This document shows positions 27,698 to 36,709 of a stretch of DNA of 64,000 bases, piece by piece (the stretch's first letter is position 1; every line of letters starts with the position of its first letter). The stretch spans positions 1-64,000 of the forward strand of contig CAVYJK010000029.1 of the NCBI GenBank assembly GCA_963768765.1. The letters are read 5' to 3'. The stretch is from DASWLF01 sp963768765 (lineage in GTDB: Bacteria > Desulfobacterota > Desulfobaccia > Desulfobaccales > 0-14-0-80-60-11). Made by a program: the position numbers and the translations under genes. Below the pieces are notes generated by a model, which was not told where the DNA came from, ran no database searches, and saw only the letters and a program-made list of their open reading frames with translations.

Positions 27698-30253
27698 CTA
27701 GCCTTCTTCTTCCTGCCCCGGCCTCTCGTAATGGCCGGCCAGGAAACGCTCCGCCAGGGTCTGGCTGATGTTATCGTCGCTCATGAGCATGTCCATCTGG
27801 CGGACGTAGGCCATGAGGCGGCCCAGGAGGTCCAGCCTCTCTTCCATCTCCGGGGCGGGTCGCTTGCGGAAGCGGCCCCGGATCACGTCGCCGTGGATCT
27901 CCATCTCAAAGCCCAGGCGTTCCAGCACCGTGGCGATGAGGCGGACCCGGCGGATGCGCCGGGTGTCGTCCGCGGCCCCTCCCTTGAAGGTGAAATTGAT
28001 GTAGTTGTCCGCGGGCACGTCCCCGATGTAGCTGTCCACGCTCTGAAAGTGATAGCCCAGGCGGCAGGCGTAATTGACGTAATTGGCCCCCACGATGGCG
28101 TAGGTCTTGTCCCAGAACTTTTCCGGCGGCCGGATGGCCGTTTGGCCCAGCACCTGCAAAAAGCCGCTCACATTCACGGGCACCGGTCCGGCCCAGGCGA
28201 TGTCGGGGTGGCTGATGCCCCGCCACAGGGCCCGCATGGGCCGGGAGAGGATGTCCTCGGGGGGCACCGGGGTCTCGTAGCCGGCCAAACCGTCCCCCAG
28301 GTCCACCAGGTGGAGGTTCAGGGGGAGCGAGGTCTTGAGCTTCAAGAGTTTCAGGGCGGGCACCTGGCCGGCGGCCACCTGGTCCATGAGGCCGAACATC
28401 ACCTGGATGGCCTTTTCGTGGGCGAAGCGGGCGATGTCATGGTAGGTGCGGCAATTTTCCGGGCGGAAAGCGAGGCTGCGGCGATCCACCAGTCTCAGGG
28501 GCACGATGAGGTCCGCCACGGACCGGAGTTTTTCGCCGGCGAGGGACTCCCGCGGTGGCCGCCGGGCGGGAAGGCGCAGCAGTTCCTCCACCCTTCCCCG
28601 GTACACCCGGCCGTGGTAGGCATCCACCGTCACCACCTCGCCCGGAGACAGGACCTGACTGGCCTTAAGGGTGTCCACCAGCGCCGGGATGCCGTATTCC
28701 CGGGCCACCAGGGCCAGGTGTCCGGTGGCGGAGCCCACGTCGGTGACCAGGGCCGCCACCCGGGGCAGGACCGGCGCCAGCCGCGGCGTAGTGCGGGGCG
28801 CCACCAGCACCACGTCCGGGGGCACCTGGGAAAGGGAGGCGCCGTCGGGAAGGCAGAAGACCGGCCCCGCGGCCACCCCCGGAGAGCCGACGTGCCCGGC
28901 CTCCAGCAGCACCTGGGCCCCGGCCACGGCCTCGGCCATCTCCCGGACGCAGCGGTCCTGGAGGTCGGCCAGCTGCAGGTGACGGGACTGCACCACGAAA
29001 AGCTCCCCCTGGAAGTCCTTCACCCACTCCACCCCGTGGGGGCAGCCGCAGTGCTCCTCCAGGGCCCGCGCGTAAGCGGCCAGCCTGGCGAAATCGGCCT
29101 CCTCCAGCGCCGGGGCTGTCATCTGTTCCGGCGGCACCGGCTCCTCCGCCACGCGCCCTTCCCGGACCACCAGGCGGTGCTCTTTGCGGGCATAGGTAGC
29201 CTGCAACAGACTTCCGGTCTGCTTGGAGACCACGTATTCATCGGCGCTGACCCTGCCCCCCACCAGGTCCGCGGCCAGACCCCAGGTGGCGCTCACCGCC
29301 ATGCGGTCGGGGTCGCAAGACTCGGGGATGGTGGTGAACATGACCCCGGCGCTCCTGGCCCCTATGAGGCGCTGGATGAGGACCCCCATGGCGGCCTCCT
29401 CCAAAAGCAGGCCCTGGATTTTAAAATAAATCATGGCCCGCTGGCCGAACTGGCTGGCCACCACCTGGCGCCAGCGCCCCGCCACCTCCTGGGGGGCCAC
29501 CCCCAAGAAACTCTCATACTGGCCGGCGAAGGTGGCGGCCACGTCCTCCCGGCCGCCGCTGCTGCGGACCACCAGCAGCTGGCCCGGCTCCGGGGCCAGA
29601 CGCTGGGCTTCGGCCAGCAAACCCTGGGAAAGCTCCGGGGGGATGGGCTGGGCCAATACCATGGCCTGGAGTTCCTGGGCGGTCCGCTCCACCGCGGCCT
29701 CGTCCGCCAGGTTGAGGCCGGCCAAGCGGGTCTTGAGCCGCGCCAGGAGGGGGTCCGGCCCCTGCTCCATGAACAATTGGTAGGCGCTCAAAGTGGCCAC
29801 CACGCCATCGGGCACGGGCAGGCCCAATTCATTCTTCACCCGGGCTAAATTTCCGGCCTTGCCCCCCAGGGCCCCATAAAGCTCGGGGCCGGCCTCGTTA
29901 AGCCGCACCAGCAAGGGGCTGGGGGGAACCAGCGGCTGCTCCTCCAGCCGCCGGCGAATGGCTTCCTTGATGCGCAGGCGCGCCGCCTCCAGCTCCGGCC
30001 AGCGGTCCCCGGACAAGCGGCGCAGCGCCGCTACCAGGTCGGCGAAATGACTGTCCAGGATGCCGACGCGGGTTCGCAGGGAATTAAGATCGAGGCCGCC
30101 GGGAGAGGAGAGCTTTTCCTCCAGGTCCCCTATCAAGACCAGGGCTCCGTTGTTGCCCGCCAGGACCTGCAGGAAACCTTGCCAGATCTCCTTCAGGGTA
30201 GGCGCCGGGAGGACGGATTTTTTTTTGCGGCGGAAGAAATCAAGGAGGCCCAT
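27698..30253 (-). CDS. PpsA-like ATP-grasp/phosphohistidine protein with novel C-terminal domain (paralogue 1)
   Basis: 851 residues. Residues 20-105 form a helical N-terminal domain (AGNNGALVLIGDLEEKLSS) shared with three paralogues in this window. Residues 125-430 are the PEP-synthase ATP-grasp domain: ALGGKAGNLARVKNELGLPVPDG, VVRSSGGREDVAATFAGQYESFL and a hydrophobic end FVVQSRHL. Residues 450-560 are the swivelling phosphohistidine domain, with H512 in VGSATGHLALVAREYGIPALV. The last 290 residues do not show the TIM-barrel PEP site (no TNDLTQ or catalytic CG motif) and instead have ENCRTYHDIARFAHEKA and LGYHFQSVDSYIGD. ATP probably phosphorylates the histidine, and the acceptor is unknown. 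It is transcribed divergently from the sigma-54 TauE operon. Confidence 0.8.
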   Translation of the reverse strand: MGLLDFFRRKKKSVLPAPTLKEIWQGFLQVLAGNNGALVLIGDLEEKLSSPGGLDLNSLRTRVGILDSHFADLVAALRRLSGDRWPELEAARLRIKEAIRRRLEEQPLVPPSPLLVRLNEAGPELYGALGGKAGNLARVKNELGLPVPDGVVATLSAYQLFMEQGPDPLLARLKTRLAGLNLADEAAVERTAQELQAMVLAQPIPPELSQGLLAEAQRLAPEPGQLLVVRSSGGREDVAATFAGQYESFLGVAPQEVAGRWRQVVASQFGQRAMIYFKIQGLLLEEAAMGVLIQRLIGARSAGVMFTTIPESCDPDRMAVSATWGLAADLVGGRVSADEYVVSKQTGSLLQATYARKEHRLVVREGRVAEEPVPPEQMTAPALEEADFARLAAYARALEEHCGCPHGVEWVKDFQGELFVVQSRHLQLADLQDRCVREMAEAVAGAQVLLEAGHVGSPGVAAGPVFCLPDGASLSQVPPDVVLVAPRTTPRLAPVLPRVAALVTDVGSATGHLALVAREYGIPALVDTLKASQVLSPGEVVTVDAYHGRVYRGRVEELLRLPARRPPRESLAGEKLRSVADLIVPLRLVDRRSLAFRPENCRTYHDIARFAHEKAIQVMFGLMDQVAAGQVPALKLLKLKTSLPLNLHLVDLGDGLAGYETPVPPEDILSRPMRALWRGISHPDIAWAGPVPVNVSGFLQVLGQTAIRPPEKFWDKTYAIVGANYVNYACRLGYHFQSVDSYIGDVPADNYINFTFKGGAADDTRRIRRVRLIATVLERLGFEMEIHGDVIRGRFRKRPAPEMEERLDLLGRLMAYVRQMDMLMSDDNISQTLAERFLAGHYERPGQEEEG

Positions 30254-30415
30254 AAAATTTCCTGCCCAAAATTTACCTCGACTTACTTCGGATGGATATT
30301 AATTTTTAACTTCACTGGAAAAAGAATTTAAAAATAGCGCGGGAAACCAGGGCCGGCCCCAATTTTCTCCCGGATAAGTATCTTATATTTTTACCAAAAT
30401 TAAAAGACGGCCAGG

Positions 30416-30434
30416 TTTTTACAAATTGTAAAAA
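30416..30434. promoter_or_regulatory. Perfect 19-bp palindrome, candidate enhancer site
   Basis: TTTTTACAAATTGTAAAAA, with 9-bp perfect arms around a central A. Its centre is about 115 bases upstream of the sigma-54 -24 element, the usual distance for an NtrC-type activator site. Half-sites TTTTTACC (30388) and GGTAAATTTTT (30444) flank it. Confidence 0.6.
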
Positions 30435-30539
30435 TTTCTGACAGGTAAATTTTTCCAGGTCGGGGACAAAAATTCCCATAGCCCCCGGAATTTCACCTCT
30501 TTCCAGGTAGTTAATCTCCCGGCAATTTTGCCCCATTCT

Positions 30540-30555
30540 TGGCACGGCCATTGCC
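30540..30555 (+). promoter_or_regulatory. Sigma-54 promoter (-24/-12)
   Basis: TGGCAC-GGCCA-TTGCC matches the RpoN consensus TGGCACG-N4-TTGCW at all but the last position. It lies about 100 bases upstream of the small membrane protein gene that heads the TauE-Usp operon. Confidence 0.82.
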
Positions 30556-30656
30556 TGTAAAACAATGAGCCAAGAGCGCTTGACCAAATATGCACCGGAT
30601 AGCCCGCGGTTCAGCTATCCCTTAAATTGTGACATGTCGGAGGGAGGTGAACAACA

Positions 30657-30941
30657 TTGAAAAAGGTTTGGGGCCTCATATTAAGTTTCTTCTTACTGGG
30701 AGTGCCTACCCTGGTCTGGGCCGCAGCCGAAAAGGCCGAAAAACTGGAACAGAAGATCGACCTGGCCAAGCTCAGCGGCGTCAACTATTTCTTTGCCAAG
30801 TGGTACAACGACAACCTCTGGGTCTACGCCACCATTGTCACGGTGCTGATGGGCCTGGTGGGGTTGGCCATCGCGGTGGGCGCCGATGTCATCCTCAAGA
30901 TGATCGGCTTGGAAGTCAGCAAGATCGAACACCACGAATAA
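30657..30941 (+). CDS. Small membrane protein heading the sigma-54 TauE operon
   Basis: 94 residues. A TTG start codon follows an almost perfect Shine-Dalgarno sequence, GGAGGTGA, by six bases. A signal-like hydrophobic N-terminus ends VWA-AAEKAEK; residues 55-80 form one membrane helix (WVYATIVTVLMGLVGLAIAVGADVIL) and the tail is charged (SKIEHHE). A near-identical family name is not known to me. Because it is co-transcribed with a TauE-type permease and a Usp, it may be a small subunit or regulator of the permease. Confidence 0.75.
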   Translation: MKKVWGLILSFFLLGVPTLVWAAAEKAEKLEQKIDLAKLSGVNYFFAKWYNDNLWVYATIVTVLMGLVGLAIAVGADVILKMIGLEVSKIEHHE

Positions 30942-30962
30942 CCTGGATAGGAGAGATGTAAT

Positions 30963-31997
30963 ATGGGTATCTTTGATATTTACCTGCCGATTGCCGGGAT
31001 GCACTTTAATGCCCTTATCCTGGTGGCCATCGGCTTCTCGGTGGGGGTACTGGGGGGCTTCTTCGGGGTCGGCGGCGCCTGGGTGGTCACCCCGGCCCTG
31101 AACATCTTCGGCTTCCCCATGGCCTACGCCATCGGCACCGACCTGGCCCACATCTTCGGCAAATCCATCGTGGCCACCGCCAAGCACCGCAAGATGGGCA
31201 ACGTGGATATGAAGTTGGGGCTTCTGTCCATCGTGGGTTCCGTCATCGGGGTGGAGATCGGGGCCCGCAACGTCATGTGGCTGACATCCAAGGGTCTGGC
31301 CGGTCCGGTGGTGCGCTATACTTATATGGTGCTGCTCTTCGGGCTGGGCTTCTACATGCTTTATGACTACATGACCAAGGATAAGCGGGCCGCGGCCCAG
31401 GCTGCTAAAGTCGCGGCCGCGGCCCGGGCGGGGGTAGCGCCGCCGGCCCGGAAGGCCTGGAACCTGCCGCCCATGATCCACTTCCCGGCCTCGGGCGTCA
31501 CCATCTCCTTCTGGACCGTCACCGGGGTCTTCCTCTTCACCGGCTGGCTCTCCGGCTTCCTGGGCGTGGGCGGCGGCTTCATCCGCATGCCCGCCCTCAT
31601 CTACCTCATCGGCTGCCCCACGGCCATCGCGGTGGGCACCGACCTCTTCTCGGTGCTATTTTCCGGGGCTTACGGCTGCTTCACTTACGGCGTCAAGGCC
31701 CGGGTGGAGATCATCGCCGCCATCCTGATGCTCGTCGGGGCTTCCGTGGGGGCCCAGATCGGCGTCACCGCGGTCAAATACATCCGGGGTTACGGCATCC
31801 GCCTGCTTTTCGCCATCATGATTATCCTGGCCGGCTCCTCCGTGACCCTGAAGCAGTTCAAGTTTAATACCGCCGCCGGCTGGGTGGTGATGTGCGCTGC
31901 CTTGGGGATGTGCCTGGTTATTATGGTCAAGTTGTGGCAGGGCTTCAAGAAGGAACAGGCTGAGAAAGCCGCCTACGCCGTAAAAGAGGTGCGCTGA
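30963..31997 (+). CDS. TauE/SafE family permease (1)
   Basis: 344 residues, about eight to nine membrane helices in two repeats. The family signatures are the two GVGG loops: VGVLGGFFGVGGAWVVTPALN near the start and LSGFLGVGGGFIRMPALIYLIG after the central loop. The loop between the halves is rich in alanine, lysine and proline and faces one side. TauE/SafE proteins export sulfite or organosulfonates in other bacteria; the substrate here is not shown. It sits 21 bases after the small membrane protein and overlaps the downstream usp gene, all behind the sigma-54 promoter at 30540. Confidence 0.9.
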   Translation: MGIFDIYLPIAGMHFNALILVAIGFSVGVLGGFFGVGGAWVVTPALNIFGFPMAYAIGTDLAHIFGKSIVATAKHRKMGNVDMKLGLLSIVGSVIGVEIGARNVMWLTSKGLAGPVVRYTYMVLLFGLGFYMLYDYMTKDKRAAAQAAKVAAAARAGVAPPARKAWNLPPMIHFPASGVTISFWTVTGVFLFTGWLSGFLGVGGGFIRMPALIYLIGCPTAIAVGTDLFSVLFSGAYGCFTYGVKARVEIIAAILMLVGASVGAQIGVTAVKYIRGYGIRLLFAIMIILAGSSVTLKQFKFNTAAGWVVMCAALGMCLVIMVKLWQGFKKEQAEKAAYAVKEVR

Positions 31998-32416
31998 TGA
32001 AAATACTAGTTCCCGTGGATGGTTCGGCTTACTCCCTGAAGGCGGTGGAGGCCGCCTGCGACCTGGCCCAAACTAAGGCCCCGTCATCCCTTATCCTGGT
32101 GGCGGCTGCCATTGAGATTCCCGAACTGGGAGAAGGAAGGTACATCTACGACAAGACGAGAGCCCAGGCGGAGGCCGCTCTGGCCCGAGCCAAGGAAGTC
32201 GCTCAGAATTGTGGCATCAAGCCGGAGGTGCTGCTGGCCACCGGGCCTTCCCCCGCGGATGAGATCGTCAAGGTGGCCAAAGACGAGAAGGCTGACTTGA
32301 TCGTCATCGGCAGCCGCGGCCTGGCCGGCAAGACCACGTCCTTTCTGGGTAGCACCGCCTCCAAGGTGGTGACTTACTCTCCGTGCTCCGTCCTGGTGGT
32401 CAAAACCCAGGACTAA
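31997..32416 (+). CDS. Universal stress protein, single domain
   Basis: 139 residues, starting MKILVPVDGSAYSLKAVEAA with the start codon overlapping the TauE stop (TGATGA). The C-terminal nucleotide-binding signature is IGSRGLAGKTTSFLGSTASKVVTYSPCSVLVVK. It is translationally coupled to the permease, the same TauE-Usp pairing seen at 45476/45701 and, via an intermediate gene, at 55218-57464. It probably reports ATP or energy status to the permease. A terminator follows at 32443. Confidence 0.93.
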   Translation: MKILVPVDGSAYSLKAVEAACDLAQTKAPSSLILVAAAIEIPELGEGRYIYDKTRAQAEAALARAKEVAQNCGIKPEVLLATGPSPADEIVKVAKDEKADLIVIGSRGLAGKTTSFLGSTASKVVTYSPCSVLVVKTQD

Positions 32417-32442
32417 TCACAGCGAACCGGGAGGTTCGGAAA

Positions 32443-32471
32443 GGCGGCTCCTCCCGGGGAGCCGTCTTTTT
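32443..32471 (+). terminator. Rho-independent terminator of the TauE-Usp operon
   Basis: GGCGGCTCC and GGAGCCGTC pair (one G-T) around a six-base loop, followed by five T. Confidence 0.8.
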
Positions 32472-32498
32472 CGCCCCCCCCGGTAGCGCCGCCTTTCC

Positions 32499-34232
32499 TC
32501 AATAAGCGACCAGCAGGTAGCCCATGGCGAGGGCCACGGTGATCAGCATGGGGACAAAGCAGGCCTTCATGTAGCCCATAAAGGAGATGTGGTACCCGGA
32601 CTTCTCCGCCATGCCCACGGTGACCACGTTGGCCGAGGCCCCGATCATGGTGCCGTTGCCGCCCAGGCAGGCCCCCAGGGACAGGGACCACCAGAGCACC
32701 CCGCTTTCCGCCCCGGGGATGGTCTGGTTCAGAAAGGCAATGATGGGCAGCATGGTGGCGGTGAAGGGGATGTTGTCGATAAAGGCCGAGGCGATGGCCG
32801 AGACCCACAGCACCATGATGACCGCCATGGTCAGGTTGCCCTTGGAGACATCCCGCACCCACTCGGCGATGGCCTGGATCAGGCCGGTTTCCTCCGCCCC
32901 GGCGACCACGATGAACAGGGCGATGAAAAAGACCAGGGTGGGCCACTCCACTTCATGCTCCAGCATCTCCACGATGTCCACCCTGGAAATGGCCAGCAGG
33001 ATCATGGCCCCGGTGAGGGCCGCGATGGAGGGCTCCATGTGCAGCACGCCGTGCACCACGAACAGAAAGACGGTGAAACCCAGCAAGCCCAGACACATGG
33101 TCAGCAGCTTCCGGTCGGTGATGCGGTACTCTTCCTTCAAGTATTCAATGGTGCGGGCCACGTCCTTGACTTCGGCCTTGAGAAAGTCCTTCTTGTACCA
33201 GAAAACGAAGTAGATGGCCGTGACCACCATGAGGATGGCGCAAATTACGGTCAGGTTGAGGACGAAATCGCCGAAAGTGAGCCTGGCATAAGAGCCGATG
33301 AGGATGTTGGGCGGGTCGCCGATGAGGGTGGCGGTGCCGCCCACGTTGGAGGCGAAGACTTCGGAAACCAGCAGGCTCATGGGGTTGATCTTCAGGGTCA
33401 CCGCGATCTCGATGGTCACCGGGATCATCAGCAGCATGGTGGTGACATTGTCCAGAAAGGCCGAAACCACCGCAGTGATCCACATGAGGATCACCGCCAG
33501 GACGAAGACGTTGCCCCGGGCCAGAGCGTAGGCCTTATAGGCCAGCCACTGGAACATGCCCGTCTTTTTGGTGACCCCCACGATGATCATCATCCCCATG
33601 AGCAGAAAGATGACGTTCAGGTCAATGGCCCGCATGGCGTCATCGAAGGAGAGGATGAAATACTCCTTATGAAACGTTCCCAGGGTGTAGGTGATGAACA
33701 GAATCAAAGCCGCGCCCAAAAAGGCGGCCAGGGTGCGGTGCATCCACTCGAAGGCGATGAGCAGGTAGACCAGGACCAGGATGGCGGTGGCGATCCAAAA
33801 GGCCGGGGTGATCTGGCGGTACAGGGTGAAGGTCCGGTTGGCCTGGAAGACCCGGTTGCCGGTCTCATCGACGCCGGTCTCCGTCAATCTCACCGGGGTG
33901 GGCTGGAGGTGGCGCCAACTGGGCTTGTGGGCCGTAACCTCCACCCGGGCCCCGGGCAAAGTGCCGGCGGGCAGTTGCAGCTCGGCCACGAAGGCCCCGG
34001 CCTTGCCGCTGGTCACTTCTTCTCCCATGGCCTTGACATGTTGGCTGTTGACCAGGAACTCCACTTCCGCCTCTTTGACAGGCTTCCCCTGGGCGTTCTT
34101 GATGACGCCCGAAATGACCAGGCGGTCTCCTGGGGCAGGGGCCGGGGCGGCCAGGGCCGTCGCCGTCAGCACCGATACAGCCAATAAAACAAGGCAAACC
34201 TGTTGCAATATGTAACAGGGCTTCTTGGTCAT
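32499..34232 (-). CDS. Ion-transporter (ArsB/NhaD) superfamily permease with N-terminal periplasmic domain
   Basis: 577 residues. A signal-peptide-like start ends ALA-APAPAPGD; residues 35-130 form a beta-sandwich-like domain of the carboxypeptidase-regulatory kind (LVISGVIKNAQGKPVKEAEVEF). About twelve membrane helices follow with family motifs FLDNVTTMLLMIPVTIEIA, GGTATLIGDPPNILIGS, FIDNIPFTATMLPI and LGGNGTMIGASANVV. Members move sodium/proton, arsenite or carboxylate/sulfate anions; which applies here is unknown. It has a good sigma-70 promoter on the minus strand (34284-34312) and the TGTTGCA palindrome lies within its first codons. Confidence 0.88.
   Translation of the reverse strand: MTKKPCYILQQVCLVLLAVSVLTATALAAPAPAPGDRLVISGVIKNAQGKPVKEAEVEFLVNSQHVKAMGEEVTSGKAGAFVAELQLPAGTLPGARVEVTAHKPSWRHLQPTPVRLTETGVDETGNRVFQANRTFTLYRQITPAFWIATAILVLVYLLIAFEWMHRTLAAFLGAALILFITYTLGTFHKEYFILSFDDAMRAIDLNVIFLLMGMMIIVGVTKKTGMFQWLAYKAYALARGNVFVLAVILMWITAVVSAFLDNVTTMLLMIPVTIEIAVTLKINPMSLLVSEVFASNVGGTATLIGDPPNILIGSYARLTFGDFVLNLTVICAILMVVTAIYFVFWYKKDFLKAEVKDVARTIEYLKEEYRITDRKLLTMCLGLLGFTVFLFVVHGVLHMEPSIAALTGAMILLAISRVDIVEMLEHEVEWPTLVFFIALFIVVAGAEETGLIQAIAEWVRDVSKGNLTMAVIMVLWVSAIASAFIDNIPFTATMLPIIAFLNQTIPGAESGVLWWSLSLGACLGGNGTMIGASANVVTVGMAEKSGYHISFMGYMKACFVPMLITVALAMGYLLVAY
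34201..34217. promoter_or_regulatory. TGTTGCA palindrome, copy 1
   Basis: TGTTGCA-ATA-TGTAACA, within codons 6-11 of the leftward permease gene and about 70 bases downstream of its predicted transcription start. One of several sites of the same form (34406, 47853, 47941, 55108). Confidence 0.6.
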
Positions 34233-34283
34233 ACTGGACTCTCCATGAATGGCCGGACGAGGGTTGGTGTCTTAAGATTGTGA

Positions 34284-34312
34284 ATCATTACACTTAATCA
34301 GATTTTTGTCAA
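34284..34312 (-). promoter_or_regulatory. Sigma-70 promoter of the leftward permease gene
   Basis: On the minus strand TTGACA, 17 bases, AATGAT. Confidence 0.55.
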
Positions 34313-34355
34313 AGGAAAAACCCGGAAAGGTGCTAGCTTTTTTTCCACTATTATC

Positions 34356-34384
34356 TTGACTTTTACCCAACACTCCATTAAAAG
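34356..34384 (+). promoter_or_regulatory. Sigma-70 promoter of the CBS/SLC13 operon
   Basis: TTGACT, 17 bases, TAAAAA, about 50 bases upstream of the CBS-protein start codon. It is back to back with the leftward promoter at 34284. Confidence 0.5.
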
Positions 34385-34405
34385 AAAAAATTAGTTTGTG
34401 AATTA

Positions 34406-34422
34406 TGTTACAAAACGCAACT
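34406..34422. promoter_or_regulatory. TGTTGCA palindrome, copy 2
   Basis: TGTTACA-AAA-CGCAACT, just downstream of the predicted start of the CBS operon and abutting its ribosome binding site TTGGAGG (34422-34428). A site here should block transcription or translation, as expected for a repressor. TTGTGAATTATGTTACAA (34396-34413) is also a weak Rex-like match overlapping it. Confidence 0.6.
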
Positions 34423-34434
34423 TGGAGGCCTTCC

Positions 34435-34941
34435 ATGCCCAACGACAAAAAAGTCAAGGACTTGATGATCCCTTTGGAGGACTACCCTCATATTCCTTAC
34501 TGGTTCACCCTGCGCCAGGCCATGGCCATTGTCCGGGAAGCGGCCATCAAGTTTGAAGGTTCTTTCGAGCCCCGGGCGGTGCTGGTCTTTGATGAAAAAT
34601 ACCAGCTCATGGGCATCCTGACTCTGCGGGATATCATCAAGGGACTGGAGCCCAGGTTCCTCAAAGAGACCGATCTCATCAAGGCGGACCCCAGCCTGAC
34701 GGTGCTCTTCAAGGACCTTTTCGGCCCCAACCTGAAGGAGCAGTCCCAAAGGCCGGTGAGCGAAGTTATGAGCCCCATCAAGGTCGTGGTGGACGCCCGG
34801 GACAACATCGTCAAGGCGCTGTACCTGATGATCAAGGAAAACGTGGGCCTGATGCCGGTGATGGAGGAAGGCAAGGTCATGGGCATGGTCCGTCTCAGCG
34901 ACCTGTTTAACGAGATCTCCAAGACCGTGCTGGGCGAATAG
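34435..34941 (+). CDS. CBS-domain protein (pair of CBS motifs)
   Basis: 168 residues from the ATG at 34435, which has TTGGAGG six bases upstream; an upstream in-frame ATG at 34405 lacks one. The two CBS motifs begin VKDLMIPLEDYPHIPYWFTLRQAMAI and PVSEVMSPIKVVVDARDNIVKALYLM, each ending in the usual G-(I/M)-hydrophobic-D segment (GILTLRDIIKG and GMVRLSDLFNE). CBS pairs bind adenine nucleotides and regulate partner proteins. It lies 29 bases upstream of a large SLC13-type permease and probably regulates it. Confidence 0.9.
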   Translation: MPNDKKVKDLMIPLEDYPHIPYWFTLRQAMAIVREAAIKFEGSFEPRAVLVFDEKYQLMGILTLRDIIKGLEPRFLKETDLIKADPSLTVLFKDLFGPNLKEQSQRPVSEVMSPIKVVVDARDNIVKALYLMIKENVGLMPVMEEGKVMGMVRLSDLFNEISKTVLGE

Positions 34942-34970
34942 GCCTCTGAGGCATACAGGGAGTAAGGATT

Positions 34971-36506
34971 ATGATGGAGGAAACCAGAAGAATGCCGGTG
35001 GGCGCCGGCCTGCCGGAAATGCCCGAAGAAATCATCCTGGCCCCCAAAAAACGCGTCATCGACTGGCGGCGCATATTTTTTATCCTGTTGGGCCTGGCAA
35101 TCTTCTTTCTTTTCATGTTCATCGAAAGCCTTCCCGATGCGGTGGACCCCGGCGGCAAGGTCTTCAAGCTCCCCTGGGCCGGTAAGATGGCCATCGGTCT
35201 CTTTCTCATGGCCGGGGTCTGGTGGGTCTTCGAAGTGATGCCCATCGGCGCCACTTCCATCGCCATCGGGTTGTTCCAGGTGCTCTTCTATATCCGGCCG
35301 GCCAACGACGCCCTGCGGGACTTTCTGGACCCTTCCGTCTGGTTCATCTTCGGTTCCGTGGTGGTGGGCGCCGCCTTCACCGCCTCCGGCCTCACCAAGC
35401 GCATGGCCTACAAGATGCTCACGGTGGTGGGGGAGCGCACCAATCTGATCCTGCTGGGGGCCTTCCTGGTCACCGCCGGCATGACCCTGCTCATGGCCCA
35501 CACCGCGGTGGCCGCGGCCATCTTCCCGTTGCTCATGGCCATCAACGCCCTGTACAGCGAATCGGACCAACCCACCAAGTTCGGCAAGGGCCTGTTTATC
35601 GGCATGGCCTGGGTGGCGGGGGCCGGCTCCATCATCACCTTCCTGGGCGCGGCCCGGGGCGTGGCCGCCGCCGGTATGTTCAAGGAGTTTACCGGCCAGG
35701 ACATCGGCTTCTTCGAACTTACCTACTACATGCTGCCCCTGGGCGCCCTGATGGTTCTCCTCATCTGGCTGATCATCATCACTTTTTTCCGGCCCGAAAA
35801 GCCCCGTATTGAGGGGCTGGTGGCTAAAGCCCGGGAATTGGCCAAGGAACTGGGGCCGTTCAATCCCAAAGAGAAGTTCGTCATCTTCACCATGGCGGTC
35901 ATCATCACCCTGTTCATGCTCAAGTCGTTTCTGCCGGTGCCTGCCTTTCAAAACATGTCCCGGGCCGGCATCATGCTCATCGGCACCGTGGCCTTTTTCC
36001 TCACCAAGACCCTGACGGTGGAAGACCTGGAGAGCATCCCCTGGAACATCATCCTGCTTTTCGGCGGCGCCATGTCCATCGGCTTCTGCCTCTGGCAGAC
36101 CAAGGCGGCGGAGTGGATGGCGGTACACTGGCTCACCATGTTCCTGAACGCCCCCTGGCTGGTGTTCGTGCTCTCCATCGCCTTCTTTGTCCTGATCATG
36201 ACCAATTTCATCATGAATGTGGCGGCCATTGCCATCTCGCTCCCCGTCTCCCTGGTCATTGCCAAGTACCTGGGGGTGGCGCCCCACGTCATCCTGTTCG
36301 CCTCCCTGGTCACCGCGGGCATGCCCTTTAACCTGCTCATCGGCGCGGCGCCCAACGCCATCGCCTATGAGAGCAGGCAATTCACCACGGGGGAATTTTT
36401 TGGCTACGGCTGGGTTCCCAGCCTGACGCTGATGGCGGTTTTGGCTCTCTTTGTCTACATCATCTGGCCCCTCATGGGTATGCCGGTGCTGGCGCCCAAG
36501 CTGTAG
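34971..36506 (+). CDS. SLC13/DASS-type anion permease
   Basis: 511 residues, about eleven membrane helices. The N-terminal cytoplasmic tail is followed by LGLAIFFLFMFIESLPD. Family features include HTAVAAAIFPLLMAIN, a re-entrant-loop type motif MTNFIMNVAAIAISLPVS and IGAAPNAIAYESRQFTTGEFF near the C-terminus, matching sodium- or proton-coupled dicarboxylate/sulfate carriers. AAGGATT precedes the ATG. It is downstream of the CBS-domain protein in a two-gene operon and is followed by a non-coding region with the promoter of the next PpsA-like gene. Confidence 0.88.
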   Translation: MMEETRRMPVGAGLPEMPEEIILAPKKRVIDWRRIFFILLGLAIFFLFMFIESLPDAVDPGGKVFKLPWAGKMAIGLFLMAGVWWVFEVMPIGATSIAIGLFQVLFYIRPANDALRDFLDPSVWFIFGSVVVGAAFTASGLTKRMAYKMLTVVGERTNLILLGAFLVTAGMTLLMAHTAVAAAIFPLLMAINALYSESDQPTKFGKGLFIGMAWVAGAGSIITFLGAARGVAAAGMFKEFTGQDIGFFELTYYMLPLGALMVLLIWLIIITFFRPEKPRIEGLVAKARELAKELGPFNPKEKFVIFTMAVIITLFMLKSFLPVPAFQNMSRAGIMLIGTVAFFLTKTLTVEDLESIPWNIILLFGGAMSIGFCLWQTKAAEWMAVHWLTMFLNAPWLVFVLSIAFFVLIMTNFIMNVAAIAISLPVSLVIAKYLGVAPHVILFASLVTAGMPFNLLIGAAPNAIAYESRQFTTGEFFGYGWVPSLTLMAVLALFVYIIWPLMGMPVLAPKL

Positions 36507-36709
36507 CACGCGCCGGTTTGACATAGGGAGGGGCCGGGCTGCGGCCTCTCCCACCCTTCTTCCCCGTCCACCGGTGGATCAAGCCCGTGCCTCAGGACCC
36601 AGGCTGGGCCGCCGGAAAACCTATCTTAACTTTGGCGGGCCCAGACGCCCCAAGACTCTCTCCCCTCAACTCGCCGCCCGACTTCTCCCCCGGAAATCCA
36701 GCTGCGAGC

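Noticed and set aside
34396..34413. Second Rex operator
   Set aside because: The left half fits (TTGTGAA) but the right half has two mismatches and it overlaps the TGTTGCA palindrome; mentioned only as a weak match.
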